From contig NZ_RAHW01000002.1 in NCBI RefSeq assembly GCF_004117875.1, positions 186,001-250,000 on the forward strand: a DNA stretch of 64,000 bases, written 5' to 3'. Below the pieces are notes generated by a model that saw only the letters and a list, made by a program, of their open reading frames with translations, searched no databases and had not been told where the DNA came from. The position numbers were made by a program, and so were the translations under genes. Origin of the DNA: Geomonas oryzae (lineage in GTDB: Bacteria; Desulfobacterota; Desulfuromonadia; Geobacterales; Geobacteraceae). Shown piece by piece: positions 54,579-63,701 of this stretch (the first letter of the stretch is position 1; each line of letters begins with the position of its first letter).

Positions 54579-55038
54579 GCCGCCTCCCTTGTTGAGTCAA
54601 GGCAAAATTAACAGCGACCAATCGTACCATTAACGCAAAAAAAATTCCAGCGCAAATTTAGCGACATCCGCCGTCGTCGGCAAAAGGATGGCGATGCTGT
54701 ATACGCGGACACAAACCGGTGTTCCACAAGTACCAGGTGCAAAAAAAAAGTTGAAGAAGCTACTCATTTACGCAAAGGTAAACCTGATCCTTCAAAAATG
54801 TCATACCTTTGTTTTATAGCGGGAAATGACATGATATTTCCATGTGTTACGACGAGATCAGGAGAACTTATCCTGGAAAAAGACGGAGATGTTTTAAAAT
54901 TAAGGCTCGTAACGGCGGGGGCACAGAAAAGCTAAACTACTGTTTTAGGTCATTTTTTCGGAAAATTAGCACTTGACCGACCATGCATGTTCTATATATT
55001 GTCAAAATCAAAATACCCCCAACGTAGGAGAAACAAAC
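54579..55038. other. 460-base intergenic region between amrS and the small zinc-ribbon gene
   Basis: AT-rich relative to flanking genes. It contains the promoter of the small gene (54973-55000) and an inverted pair ATGTCAT/ATGACAT near 54800-54830. A tiny frame from 54842 (44 codons) has no ribosome site. Nothing else was recognised; a small RNA cannot be excluded. Confidence 0.5.
54973..55000 (+). promoter_or_regulatory. Promoter of the small zinc-ribbon gene
   Basis: TTGACC, a 16-base spacer and TATATT, with a leader of about 30 bases and TAGGAG before the ATG. Confidence 0.6.
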
Positions 55039-55191
55039 ATGGAATGCCCGCACTGCAGCAACAAAATCGGAATCGAGATCGACATGCATTCCGACGGTTA
55101 CGCTAAAGACCTTCTGGAATGCACCTCTTGTGGCACCATTTGGCTTGAGAAAGCCAGCAAGATCATCACGGTGAACAGGAAAGCGGCCTAA
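55039..55191 (+). CDS. Small zinc-ribbon-like protein (50 residues)
   Basis: It has two CxxC pairs, CPHC at 3-6 and CTSC at 28-31, separated by a charged segment, like a one-zinc ribbon. It is short but has a good ribosome site (TAGGAGAAACAAAC) and a near-consensus promoter, so it is probably expressed. Not recognised as a named family; it could be a nucleic-acid or protein-binding accessory. It converges with the glycosyltransferase gene. Confidence 0.72.
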   Translation: MECPHCSNKIGIEIDMHSDGYAKDLLECTSCGTIWLEKASKIITVNRKAA

Positions 55192-55194
55192 ACG

Positions 55195-55225
55195 GGAAAG
55201 GGGGCGCCCCAAGCGCCCCCCCTCC
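55195..55225 (+). terminator. GC hairpin after the small zinc-ribbon gene
   Basis: GGGGGCGC faces GCGCCCCC over a five-base loop between convergent stops. It lacks a clear T-tract, so termination is tentative. Confidence 0.4.
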
Positions 55226-55251
55226 GATTCCTTCCTCGAATACTTCCCCAC

Positions 55252-56400
55252 TCACCCCGGGAGCGAAGCAACCTCGGGCACCACTTGACGCTCACCCGCA
55301 GCCATCCCCTCGAAAAAGTCGTCGTACACCGGAGCAAGGCGCGCCCAGTCGTAACGCGAAACGTGCCGGTCCAACCGCGCGCGCTCCTCGTCCGGCTGTT
55401 TTATAATCGACCTGAGCCGGTCCACCAAAGTCTCGTCCTCGCGGTACAGAACATGAGAGGACAAGTGCGGCGGCACGTGCTCCGGGTAGGCAAGCCGGTC
55501 CGGCAGCAAAGGAACGCAGCCGCAGTAAAGCGCCTGCACCACGCTCGCCCCGAAAAACTCCTGACGCGAAGTAACCGGCAGCACGTCACCGCTCCAGAGC
55601 CACTTCGCGTAGTCGGCGAAGCTCTCCTGGTATCCCCACTGCACCACGCGCGCCCCGAGGCGCCGACGCGCCTTCTCGAACACCTCGGGCACCCTCCCGA
55701 AGGACTCCCCAAGCACCGCGACCTCGAAAGACACCCCCTCCTCGTCCAGCTGGTAAAGCGCCTCGAAGAAGGGTTCCGGGGCCTTGTCGAATTCCCAGCG
55801 GTGGTTCCAGAGCAAAAGGGGCGCCCTCTTCCCCGCGGCATCGTCCGGGCGATGACGGTCGAACCGCCCCAGATCGAGCCCGAGCGGCAGCACGCGGCTC
55901 TTGACCGCGATCCCGCCGACGGAATCGAGATCGACGGCGTCCGGGAAGCGCCGCAGAAAGTCGGGGAGCGCGCCGAGGAAGGAATCCATGTGATAGCGGG
56001 AGTTGAAAAGGACCGCATCCGCCGCCAGCGCGCTCACGTAGTTGATGAAGGCGTAGTGCAGGTCGCGCTGACGGGAAGGGTCCGGGTCGCCCGGGGACCA
56101 CGGGTAGGTGAGCTGGTTTTCGTGGAAATAGACGGCGCTCGGGCAGCCGTCGGCAAGAGGCCGGGCGAGCGCCAGAAAGGTGGTGAGATCGAGCATGTCG
56201 GTCGCCAGGATCAGGTCCGGACGCCTGCCGCCTTCGAGAAAGCGCGAGGCAAGCGTCACCGCCCCGCCGTGCATGCGCCACTTCCAGTTGCGGCCGGCGA
56301 GCGTGAAGAGTTCCACCTCATGGCGCGAATGGGAGGCGTACTCCCTGGCCCAGGCGGCGTGCGACCCGGTGCAATAGGGCTCGACGAGGGCGATGTGCAT
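55252..56400 (-). CDS. Glycosyltransferase of the tRNA-queuosine mannosyltransferase (GTDC1/DUF3524) group
   Basis: 382 residues. The N-terminal DUF3524-type half reads VEPYCTGSHAAWAREY, LFTLAGRNWKWRMHGGA, DLILATDMLDLTTFLAL, YFHENQLTYPW and YAFINYVSALAADAVLFNS. These match the eukaryotic GTDC1 protein that mannosylates queuosine in tRNA-Asp. The C-terminal GT-B half has LLLWNHRWEFDKAPEPFFEAL and SRQEFFGASVVQALYCGCVPLLP. The start is the ATG before HIALVEPY; the open frame upstream is not family-like. The host makes queuosine (queA and tgt in this window), consistent with the role, which is still inferred. Confidence 0.82.
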   Translation of the reverse strand: MHIALVEPYCTGSHAAWAREYASHSRHEVELFTLAGRNWKWRMHGGAVTLASRFLEGGRRPDLILATDMLDLTTFLALARPLADGCPSAVYFHENQLTYPWSPGDPDPSRQRDLHYAFINYVSALAADAVLFNSRYHMDSFLGALPDFLRRFPDAVDLDSVGGIAVKSRVLPLGLDLGRFDRHRPDDAAGKRAPLLLWNHRWEFDKAPEPFFEALYQLDEEGVSFEVAVLGESFGRVPEVFEKARRRLGARVVQWGYQESFADYAKWLWSGDVLPVTSRQEFFGASVVQALYCGCVPLLPDRLAYPEHVPPHLSSHVLYREDETLVDRLRSIIKQPDEERARLDRHVSRYDWARLAPVYDDFFEGMAAGERQVVPEVASLPG

Positions 56401-56429
56401 CTTTGGCCTCCTGCGGCGGGAAAGCCGCC

Positions 56430-57530
56430 TCAGAACATGAAGCGGCGCATGCTGATGTTCAGCAGGATCCCGACCCCTACCATCGAGGTCACCATCGAGG
56501 TGCCGCCGTAGGAGAAAAACGGAAGCGGCACGCCGACCACGGGCATGAGACCGATCACCATCCCCATGTTGATGACGATGTGCCAGAAGAGCATCGCGGT
56601 GACCCCTACGGCGAGCAGCGAGCCGAAACGGTCGTTGCACCTCTTGGCGATGCCGAGCCCCCAGAGGATCAGGAACAGGTAAAGGGCGAGCATGAGGAGG
56701 CACCCGATGAACCCCCATTCCTCGGCGAATACGGAGAAGGCGAAGTCCGTGTGCTGCTCCGGAAGGAAGCGAAGCTGCGACTGGGTCCCCTGCATGAACC
56801 CCTTGCCGAGGGTTGCACCGGAGCCCACGGCGATCTTGCTCTGAATGATGTGGTAGCCGCTCCCCAGAGGATCGAGATCGGGGTTCAGGAAGTTGTAGAC
56901 GCGCTTTTTCTGGTAGTCGTGCAGCAGGAACTCCCAGGCGACGACTACGACCGGGACCGCGGCGGCGAAAAGGGTCCCGAGGGCGGACCAGCGCACGCCG
57001 ACGAAAAGGAGCATGGTCCCTGCGATGAGGGATACGAGGATCGCGGTGCCGAGGTCGGGTTGCTTCATGATGAGCGCCGCCGGGACTCCCAAAAGCAGCA
57101 GCGGATATACCAGCTCCTTGAGGGTCAGCCCCTTGAAAACGGGATAGCGACTGAAGAAGCGGGCGAAGGTCATGATGATGACGATCTTCATCGGCTCGGA
57201 GGGCTGCATGTTGAAAAAGCCGAAGCTGATCCAGCGGGTCGCCCCCATCGTGGTCTTGCCGGCGACGAGGACGAGCAGGAGCAGGACGACCACACCGCCG
57301 TAAAGCCAGTAGGCGAAGTCCTCGAGCATGTGGTAGTCGAGGCTGCAGACGGTGAGGCTCAGCAGAAGGCCGGCGACGATCCAGTAGAGCTGCTTTAGGT
57401 AATACGGCGTGCCGATGTCCCGGTAGGAGGACGAGGCGCTGTATATGTTGATCACCCCGAAGACGGTGATGAGAAGCACCACGCCCAGGAGGGTCCAGTC
57501 GAAGTTTGTGAATAGTCGTCTGTCGAACAT
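56430..57530 (-). CDS. rodA: Rod-shape SEDS glycosyltransferase RodA
   Basis: 366 residues with about ten membrane helices. SEDS motifs: YWIVAGLLLSL, GATRWISFGFFNMQPSEPMKI, LIMKQPDLGTAILVSLIAG, QSQLRFLPEQHTDFAFSVFAEEWGF and GMVIGLMPVVGVPLPFFSYGG. It polymerises peptidoglycan during elongation with PBP2. It lies 54 bases after mrdA. Confidence 0.97.
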   Translation of the reverse strand: MFDRRLFTNFDWTLLGVVLLITVFGVINIYSASSSYRDIGTPYYLKQLYWIVAGLLLSLTVCSLDYHMLEDFAYWLYGGVVVLLLLVLVAGKTTMGATRWISFGFFNMQPSEPMKIVIIMTFARFFSRYPVFKGLTLKELVYPLLLLGVPAALIMKQPDLGTAILVSLIAGTMLLFVGVRWSALGTLFAAAVPVVVVAWEFLLHDYQKKRVYNFLNPDLDPLGSGYHIIQSKIAVGSGATLGKGFMQGTQSQLRFLPEQHTDFAFSVFAEEWGFIGCLLMLALYLFLILWGLGIAKRCNDRFGSLLAVGVTAMLFWHIVINMGMVIGLMPVVGVPLPFFSYGGTSMVTSMVGVGILLNISMRRFMF

Positions 57531-57584
57531 CTCTTCCTCGTATGGTTCAGGCGTCGCGGCATAGCCCCGCGTCGCCGGAGTGCG

Positions 57585-59489
57585 TCATTCTTCCTTCGCT
57601 CCGGTATCGGGTTCGGCAACCCCCTCGCCCCCGGCTTCTTCCTTGACCGCCGCCTTGGGTACCGGCTTCTTGATGACCCCTTTCCCTTCGAAGTAGGCGC
57701 GCAGGATCTTCCCGGAAATCGGTGCTGCGGCGGAGCCGCCGTGCTCGCCGTGCTCGACGATGACGGCGATGGCGATTTCGGGTTTTTCGTAGGGCGCGAA
57801 CGCGACGAACAAAGCGTGGTCGCGGAAACGGTACGGGATGTCTCCTTTGCTGTCGCGCAGCTTCACGACCTGCGACGAGCCGGTCTTTCCCGCTACCTTG
57901 ACCTCCCAGAGCCTCGACATGCCGCCGGTGCCGTGCGGCTCGTTGACGACGGCCAAGAGCCCCTCCTTGACGAAGCGGTAGGTGGAAGGTTTGAGTCCCG
58001 TTTTGCCGATCACCTGGGGCGTGTAATCCTGCAGCACCTTGCCGTCCGAGTCCACCACGCGCTTGACGAGGTGCGGCCGGTAGATGGTCCCCTCGTTGGC
58101 GACGGTCGCGATCATCGAGGCCAACTGCACCGGCGTGGTGAGCACGTACCCCTGGCCGATGCCGACCGGGAGCGTCTCGCCCGCGTACCACTTCTTGCCG
58201 AAGCGTTTCAGCTTCCACTCCTCGGTCGGGATCACGCCCCCCTTCTCGTTCTCAAGGCCGATGCCGAGCGGCGCCCCGAGGCCGAAGGCCTTCGCGTATT
58301 TCGCGATCCGGTTCACGCCGAGGCGCTCGGCGAGCTTGTAGTAGTAGACGTCGCACGACTCGCGCAGCGATTTTTTGAGGTCGACGCTGCCGTGCCCCTT
58401 GTGGTCCCAGCAGCGGAAGGTGGCGTTGCCGAACTTGTAGGAGCCGGTGCACTGGATCGTCGTGTGCTCGTCGATGAGCCCTTCCTCGAGCCCGGCGATC
58501 GCGGTGATCACCTTGAAGGTGGAACCGGGAGGGTACATCCCCTTCAGCGCCTTGTTTTCCAGGGGATGCCGCTCGTCCTCGAGGTACTTCTTCCAGATGT
58601 CGGGGGGCATCCTGCCGGTGAAGAGGGCGGGATCGAAGTCGGGGCTCGAGACGAAGGCCAGGATCTCGCCGGTGTTCACGTCCATGGCGACGGCTGCGCC
58701 GGCCTTGTCGCCGAGCGCCTGCTCGGCCGCCTTCTGCATCTCCAGATCGATGGTGAGCATCACCGTGTTGCCGACGCTCGAACCGGTCTCGGCCACGGTG
58801 CGCAGGAAGCGGCCGCGCGCATCGACCTCGATCTGGCGCCCGCCGTCGGTGCCGTGCAGGTAGGTTTCCCACGCCCGCTCGATGCCGCTTTTGCCGATGT
58901 AATCGCCCGCGTTGTACTCGCGGTAGCGCTCGGAGTTGAGTTCGTCCTCGGAGACCTCGCCCAGGTAACCGAGCAGGTGCGAGGCGAGCGAACCGTTCGC
59001 GTAGGCGCGGATCGGCTTCATCTCGATGTTGACCCCGGAGAGGGCGAGACGGTTCTCCTCGAGGAACTCCATCTGGTCGCGGGTGATGCCCGAGGCTACG
59101 ACCAGCGGGTAGTACTTCGCCCTCCCCTGCCCCTTGGTCCACTTGGTCTCGATCTCCTTGCGGTCGAGGTTCAGGTAGCGGGCGAGGTTGTCGATCAGCT
59201 GTTCCTTGTCCTTCACGTCCTGCGGGATGACCGCGACGGAGAAGGATGGCGTGTTGGAGACGAGCACCTTGCCGTTTCGGTCCAGGATGGCGCCGCGCGG
59301 TGCCGCGACCGGGACGAAACGGAGCCGGTTGCTCTCGGACTGGTCGATCAGGTCCTCGGCGCTGATCACCTGCAGGTACCAAAGCCTCGACAGGAGCAGG
59401 AAGAACATGGCGAAGGCGCCGATGGAAAGGCCTATGATGCGGCGGCCGCCACCGTCGTCGTCGGGGATGATGTTGTTCAGATTCTTCAT
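57585..59489 (-). CDS. mrdA: Penicillin-binding protein 2 (peptidoglycan transpeptidase)
   Basis: 634 residues. An N-terminal membrane anchor and dimerisation domain, then the transpeptidase: nucleophile in YPPGSTFKVITA (SxxK), SCD as the SxN-equivalent in SLRESCDVYYYKLAE, and KTG in VAGKTGSSQVV. The C-terminal 40 residues are Lys, Glu and Gly rich and probably disordered. It overlaps mreD by four bases. Confidence 0.97.
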   Translation of the reverse strand: MKNLNNIIPDDDGGGRRIIGLSIGAFAMFFLLLSRLWYLQVISAEDLIDQSESNRLRFVPVAAPRGAILDRNGKVLVSNTPSFSVAVIPQDVKDKEQLIDNLARYLNLDRKEIETKWTKGQGRAKYYPLVVASGITRDQMEFLEENRLALSGVNIEMKPIRAYANGSLASHLLGYLGEVSEDELNSERYREYNAGDYIGKSGIERAWETYLHGTDGGRQIEVDARGRFLRTVAETGSSVGNTVMLTIDLEMQKAAEQALGDKAGAAVAMDVNTGEILAFVSSPDFDPALFTGRMPPDIWKKYLEDERHPLENKALKGMYPPGSTFKVITAIAGLEEGLIDEHTTIQCTGSYKFGNATFRCWDHKGHGSVDLKKSLRESCDVYYYKLAERLGVNRIAKYAKAFGLGAPLGIGLENEKGGVIPTEEWKLKRFGKKWYAGETLPVGIGQGYVLTTPVQLASMIATVANEGTIYRPHLVKRVVDSDGKVLQDYTPQVIGKTGLKPSTYRFVKEGLLAVVNEPHGTGGMSRLWEVKVAGKTGSSQVVKLRDSKGDIPYRFRDHALFVAFAPYEKPEIAIAVIVEHGEHGGSAAAPISGKILRAYFEGKGVIKKPVPKAAVKEEAGGEGVAEPDTGAKEE

Positions 59490-59965
59490 CGCGCCTCCTC
59501 CACCGGGAGCCTCACCCCGGAAACCAGGGAGGCGACCAGGGCGTTGATCAGGGCCTGCGGCAAAAGCGCCGGCAAAAGCGTGGCGTAAAGGCCGTTCGAG
59601 ACGGAGAAGACGAGGAGCATCAAGAGGTTCAACAGGGCACTCACAAGCGTTGCAATGAAGACGACCAGCACGAACAGGACGCGGTTGTCGGTGTAGAGCC
59701 GGTCGGCAAGCTCAGACAGGAGCGTGTAGATGCAGAGATAGGAAAAGGCATGCAGCCCGAGGTAGATGCCGCTGAAGCTGTCCTGCAAAAGCCCCAGGAG
59801 GAAAACGGCGATGCCCGAGTAGCGGTGCGGCAGCTTAAGCCCCAGGTACACCACCAGGATGATGATCAGGTTGGGCTGGAAAGGGTCCTGAAGGTACCTC
59901 GGCAGGAGCGTCATCTGGAGGAGGCAGGCGGCCGCCACCACGGCGGCTATCTTTAAATAGGCCAT
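59486..59965 (-). CDS. mreD: Rod shape-determining protein MreD
   Basis: 159 residues, almost entirely membrane helices, with LPRYLQDPFQPNLIIILVVYLGL and FSGIYLGLHAFSYLCIYTLL, typical of MreD. A GTG one codon upstream is an alternative start. Encoded between mreC (12 bases) and mrdA (4-base overlap). Confidence 0.9.
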   Translation of the reverse strand: MAYLKIAAVVAAACLLQMTLLPRYLQDPFQPNLIIILVVYLGLKLPHRYSGIAVFLLGLLQDSFSGIYLGLHAFSYLCIYTLLSELADRLYTDNRVLFVLVVFIATLVSALLNLLMLLVFSVSNGLYATLLPALLPQALINALVASLVSGVRLPVEEAR

Positions 59966-59977
59966 CACGGAAAATTC

Positions 59978-60802
59978 CTACTCATCGCGCTGCCGGACGA
60001 GCACCAGCATCTCTTCAAGCTGTCCGATGTTGACCAGGGGGCGCACCTCGATGGTCTGGAACACCCCGTACTCCCCCTTCTTCACCATGGTGACCTCGCC
60101 GATGGGAAGCCCCTTCGGGAAGACGCCGCCGATGCCGGAGGAGACCACGGTGTCACCCACCTTTACGTCCTCGTCCTTCACGGTGAACTCCATGGAGCAG
60201 CGCCCTCCGCCGGCGCCGCGCACGACGCCGCGGGCGCGGGTGCGCTGCACGATGGAGGCGATGGCACTGGCATGGTCGGTAAGAAGGAGCACGCGCGAAG
60301 AGTGCGGCGCCACCTTGACCAGACGACCTACTACGCCCCCTGCGGCGACCACCGGCATCCCCTCGGCAAGCCCGTCGGCCGCACCGCGGTCCACCACGAG
60401 GGTCTTGAACCAGGCCGAGCTGTCCTCACCGATCACCGACACGGCAACCGACGGGATGGCCACGCTCTCCTTGAGTTCCAGGAGCTGTTTGTACCTGAGG
60501 TTCGCGGCAATGGCCTCGTTGTTGGCGACGATGCGCTCGTTGAGACGCTTCACGCTCTTTCTGAGCTCGATGTTCTCGCGGCGCACGTCGATCAGGTCGA
60601 TGTAGTTGTTCCAGATGTCGCTCAGAAAGCCGGTGGCGCTCGCGGCGGAGCCGGCAACCGGTGCGGTCATGCTCATCACGGTACGCTCGACCGGGTTCGC
60701 GTGATCCCTGTTCCTCAGGTTCATGGCGTAAGTGAGAAACGCCGTCAGCAGGACCAGGGCGGTCAGCAGGAATCGCCTGTAGCGGTTAAGAAGGTTTTTC
60801 AT
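59978..60802 (-). CDS. mreC: Rod shape-determining protein MreC
   Basis: 274 residues. One membrane helix (about 11-28), a coiled coil (about 60-105), then the beta-rich periplasmic core with VSVIGEDSSAWFKTLVVDRG, GMPVVAAGGVVGRLV and VVSSGIGGVFPKGLPIGEV. It bridges MreB and PBP2. The start at the ATG before KNLLNRYRR was chosen for position and its GAGG site. No mreB gene is adjacent in the window. Confidence 0.96.
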   Translation of the reverse strand: MKNLLNRYRRFLLTALVLLTAFLTYAMNLRNRDHANPVERTVMSMTAPVAGSAASATGFLSDIWNNYIDLIDVRRENIELRKSVKRLNERIVANNEAIAANLRYKQLLELKESVAIPSVAVSVIGEDSSAWFKTLVVDRGAADGLAEGMPVVAAGGVVGRLVKVAPHSSRVLLLTDHASAIASIVQRTRARGVVRGAGGGRCSMEFTVKDEDVKVGDTVVSSGIGGVFPKGLPIGEVTMVKKGEYGVFQTIEVRPLVNIGQLEEMLVLVRQRDE

Positions 60803-60885
60803 CGGCCTCAGAAATGGTTTAGGGGGCACTGCGGCCCCCTATTTGTCGAATGATGTCATCGCATGTCGCCGCGAAGCGGAGGCGC

Positions 60886-61374
60886 TCAGTCAAGCTGAAA
60901 CGGAGAGTCCTCGAGTTCCTCGTGGCGGATTTCGTCGACCGGCTCGCGTTTCCCCTCACCCGCGTACAGCCGGTTCGGGGCGTTGAAGACGATGCCGCTC
61001 TCAAGACCGATGTTACGGTAGGCATGCACGACGCCCGGCGGCACGATCACCATCATCGGCGCGTCCGCACCGGCGTAAAGCACCTGCTTGATACCGTAGC
61101 TCGGCGAATCGGGGCGGGCGTCCCAGAGGTACACCTTGAAGTTCGAAGGCCCCATGAAGCAGAAAAGGTCGGTCTGGTCGACGTGCTCGTGCGGACCGCG
61201 CGCCACTCCGGGCAGGGTCATCGAGATGTACGCCATGGCGGGGATGACGCCCGGTTCCAGCTCGTCGGAGCGGAAAAGCTCGGTGAGCCACCCCCGCTCG
61301 TCAAGGAACTTGCCCAGGGGCTTGCACGTCACGTCGTGGATGCGCCCTTTGGTATATTTTGCCGACGCACTCAT
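60886..61374 (-). CDS. rmlC: dTDP-4-dehydrorhamnose 3,5-epimerase family protein
   Basis: 162 residues, cupin fold. [37 protein letters not shown] gives the sugar-binding strand and the His pair. [16 protein letters not shown] and [13 protein letters not shown] follow. It is shorter than classical RmlC (about 180 residues) and belongs to a divergent branch, so epimerase activity on dTDP-sugar is likely but not certain. It overlaps rmlA by 4 bases. Confidence 0.82.
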   Translation of the reverse strand: MSASAKYTKGRIHDVTCKPLGKFLDERGWLTELFRSDELEPGVIPAMAYISMTLPGVARGPHEHVDQTDLFCFMGPSNFKVYLWDARPDSPSYGIKQVLYAGADAPMMVIVPPGVVHAYRNIGLESGIVFNAPNRLYAGEGKREPVDEIRHEELEDSPFQLD

Positions 61375-62270
61375 TTCACACCCCCGCAAAGTTCCGTCTC
61401 GTTGTACACCCGCAGAAGGTAATCGCGGTAGGAGGAATTCGGCGTCTGCTCGATGACCTTGGCCATCGCCTCGCAGTCGAGGTATCCCATACGCAGGGCG
61501 ATCTCTTCAAGACAGGCGATCTTCAGCCCCTGGCGGGCCTCCAGCGTCCCGATGAAGTGCGAGGCCTCCAAGAGACTCTGGTGCGTGCCGGTGTCGAGCC
61601 ATGCGATGCCGCGTCCGAGTTTCTCGACCGTCAACGTGCCGCGTTTGAGGTAATCGAGGTTGATATCGGTTATTTCGAGCTCACCGCGCGCAGAAGGCTT
61701 GAGCGCCTTGGCCACTTCGACCACATCCCCGTCGTAAAGGTAGAGGCCCGGGACCGCGTAATTGGACTTGGGGGCCTTCGGCTTCTCCTCGATGCTCAGC
61801 ACCCGGTTGTCGCCGTCGAACTCGACCACGCCGTAGCGTTCAGGGTCCTGCACGTAGTAGCCGAATATCTTCGCGCCGCCGTCAAAGTCGGCGATTAGCT
61901 TGTCGAGCTCCATCTTGCCGTAGAAGATGTTGTCGCCGAGAATCAGGCAGACCGGTTCGCCGGCGATGAACTCTTCGCCGATGAGAAAGGCCTGGGCGAT
62001 CCCCTTCGGTTCGGGCTGCACCGCATAGCTCAGGCGAATACCCCAGCGCGACCCGTCGCCGAGCAGCGCCTGGAAACGGGGGGTGTCATGCGGCGTGGAG
62101 ATGATCAGTATGTCGGAGATGCCCGCCATCATGAGGGTCGCCAGCGGGTAGTAGATCATCGGCTTGTCATAGACCGGCTGCAACTGCTTGCTGGCCACCA
62201 TCGTGAGCGGGTAGAGCCTGCTGCCGGCACCGCCTGCCAACAGGATCCCCTTTTTTATCCCTTGCGCCAT
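61371..62270 (-). CDS. rmlA: Glucose-1-phosphate thymidylyltransferase
   Basis: Makes dTDP-glucose, the first step to dTDP-rhamnose. 299 residues. [31 protein letters not shown] nucleotide-binding block, [10 protein letters not shown], and [20 protein letters not shown] are diagnostic. The start is the ATG before AQGIKKG, after GGAAAGG. rmlB and rmlD are not in the window. Confidence 0.97.
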   Translation of the reverse strand: MAQGIKKGILLAGGAGSRLYPLTMVASKQLQPVYDKPMIYYPLATLMMAGISDILIISTPHDTPRFQALLGDGSRWGIRLSYAVQPEPKGIAQAFLIGEEFIAGEPVCLILGDNIFYGKMELDKLIADFDGGAKIFGYYVQDPERYGVVEFDGDNRVLSIEEKPKAPKSNYAVPGLYLYDGDVVEVAKALKPSARGELEITDINLDYLKRGTLTVEKLGRGIAWLDTGTHQSLLEASHFIGTLEARQGLKIACLEEIALRMGYLDCEAMAKVIEQTPNSSYRDYLLRVYNETELCGGVK

Positions 62271-62313
62271 ACCAACCTTTCCAGAAGCAAAATTGACATT
62301 TAACAAACTGTAT

Positions 62314-62343
62314 TTACTACCACAGCGGCTCATCATGCGTCAA
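62314..62343 (-). promoter_or_regulatory. Possible promoter of rmlA-rmlC
   Basis: On the minus strand TTGACG, an 18-base spacer and TAGTAA, about 45 bases before the rmlA ATG. Confidence 0.4.
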
Positions 62344-62387
62344 ACAGATAATCCCGTACGGTCCCGGTCGTTACGACGCCCGGCGCG

Positions 62388-62762
62388 CTAGAGCAGGCGC
62401 TCCTTGAGCGCCTCGTCGATGAAGCTTTCCTCGATCGCCTCCCGCGCCCAGGGCTCCTTGCAGCGGGAAAGCACCACGGCGGCCCCTTCGGCGACCGCCG
62501 GGACCGGGCTCCAGAGCGCGTTCCTGATCGAGCGCAGCCGCCTGGGATCGGGGGCTTTCATGACGGCGAGCTCGCGGCAGGAGCGGCACAAAAGCGCGAG
62601 GTTGTCCTCGACAGGCTCTTCATCCGGCCGGTATTCCCACAGACGCAGCTCCTCGCCCCCCTCGCACCATTCGCACTTGAAAGCCGCCCGTTTGCTCACG
62701 GTCTTGCCGAAAAGCTGCACCGCCTCCAGATGGTCCTTGTTTTGCTGCGCGCCCTTTGCCAT
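62388..62762 (-). CDS. PhnA-like zinc-ribbon protein
   Basis: 124 residues. CEWC (about 30-33) and CRSC (about 60-63) with a charged segment between, RLWEYRPDEEPVEDNLALLC, resemble the N-terminal zinc ribbon of PhnA. The C-terminal helical part (LRSIRNALWSPVPAVAEGAAVVLSR) occurs with it in Geobacter-type proteins. PhnA itself is not a phosphonoacetate hydrolase in most bacteria, so the function is open. Confidence 0.72.
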   Translation of the reverse strand: MAKGAQQNKDHLEAVQLFGKTVSKRAAFKCEWCEGGEELRLWEYRPDEEPVEDNLALLCRSCRELAVMKAPDPRRLRSIRNALWSPVPAVAEGAAVVLSRCKEPWAREAIEESFIDEALKERLL

Positions 62763-62948
62763 TTCCGCCTCCCATGCCGCCTAAATGGCAGCGCAGACGA
62801 GTCTAGCAGAATGGTCAACCGGATCAACAGTTTTCTCGTCGCGGCGCCGTATTCACGGCTCAGTTTTCACTGGACAGCGAGCGGCGTTCGCGGTTAAGGT
62901 CTCGACGAAAAACTCCCAAGACAAGCCGCAACACGAGGACGAAGAAAC

Positions 62949-63644
62949 ATGATGCTCCCCTCCCCCCTGTACCAGGGAACCCTGATCCGCCGCTACCACC
63001 GCTTTCTAGCCGACGTCGAACTCGACGACGGCACCCTCGTCACCGCGCACACCCCGAACACCGGGAGCATGATGGGGTGCGCCGTGCCGGGGAACCGGGT
63101 GGTGCTTTCGGTGAGCGGCAACCCGGGGCGCAAGTACCCGCACAGCTGGGAACTGGTGCAGGCGGACGGCGTGTGGATCGGCATCAACACGCAGCTCCCC
63201 AACCTGCTGGCACGGGAGGCGATCCGCAACGGGACCATCGCGGAGCTTTCCGGATACGACAAGATCACCCTGGAGGTCCCCTACGGCACCGGAAGCAGGA
63301 TCGACCTCCTGTTGAGCGGCGAGAGCGGCCTCTGCTACGTGGAGACCAAGAACGTCACCCTCGTCAAGGAGCGCTGCGCCCTCTTCCCGGACGCGGTAAG
63401 CGCGCGCGGACAGAAGCATCTGCGCGAGCTCATGGAGATGGTGCGCCAGGGGCATCGCGCGGTGAACCTTTTCGTGGTGCAGCGCGGCGACGGCGACGCC
63501 CTTGCCCCCGCCGACGCCATCGACCCGGTCTACGGCAGGCTGCTGCGTGAGGCGGCAGCGGCAGGCGTCGAGCTCCTCGCTTACCAGGCCCAGGTCACCC
63601 TAGGCGAGATACGCCTCACCCATCCGGTCCCGGTATTGCTCTAG
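62949..63644 (+). CDS. sfsA: DNA/RNA nuclease SfsA family protein
   Basis: 231 residues. RYHRFLADVELDDGTLVTAHTPNTGSMMG, KYPHSWELVQADG, RIDLLLSGESGLCYVETKNVTLV (PD-(D/E)XK-like core), FPDAVSARGQKHLREL and AVNLFVVQRGD are family motifs. Originally named for sugar fermentation stimulation; later work links it to nuclease activity. Monocistronic. Confidence 0.95.
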   Translation: MMLPSPLYQGTLIRRYHRFLADVELDDGTLVTAHTPNTGSMMGCAVPGNRVVLSVSGNPGRKYPHSWELVQADGVWIGINTQLPNLLAREAIRNGTIAELSGYDKITLEVPYGTGSRIDLLLSGESGLCYVETKNVTLVKERCALFPDAVSARGQKHLRELMEMVRQGHRAVNLFVVQRGDGDALAPADAIDPVYGRLLREAAAAGVELLAYQAQVTLGEIRLTHPVPVLL

Positions 63645-63648
63645 GTAT

Positions 63649-63676
63649 TTGACATCCTTGGCAAGGACGCTAAAGT
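63649..63676 (+). promoter_or_regulatory. Possible promoter of the right-edge gene
   Basis: TTGACA, a 16-base spacer and TAAAGT begin 5 bases after the sfsA stop codon. Confidence 0.4.
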
Positions 63677-63701
63677 TATACGCGTTGCCCGGGGGGGACC
63701 A

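Noticed and set aside
54842-54976. 44-codon plus-strand frame (MCYDEIRRTYPG...)
   Set aside because: No ribosome site, very basic composition, and it overlaps the promoter of the real small gene.
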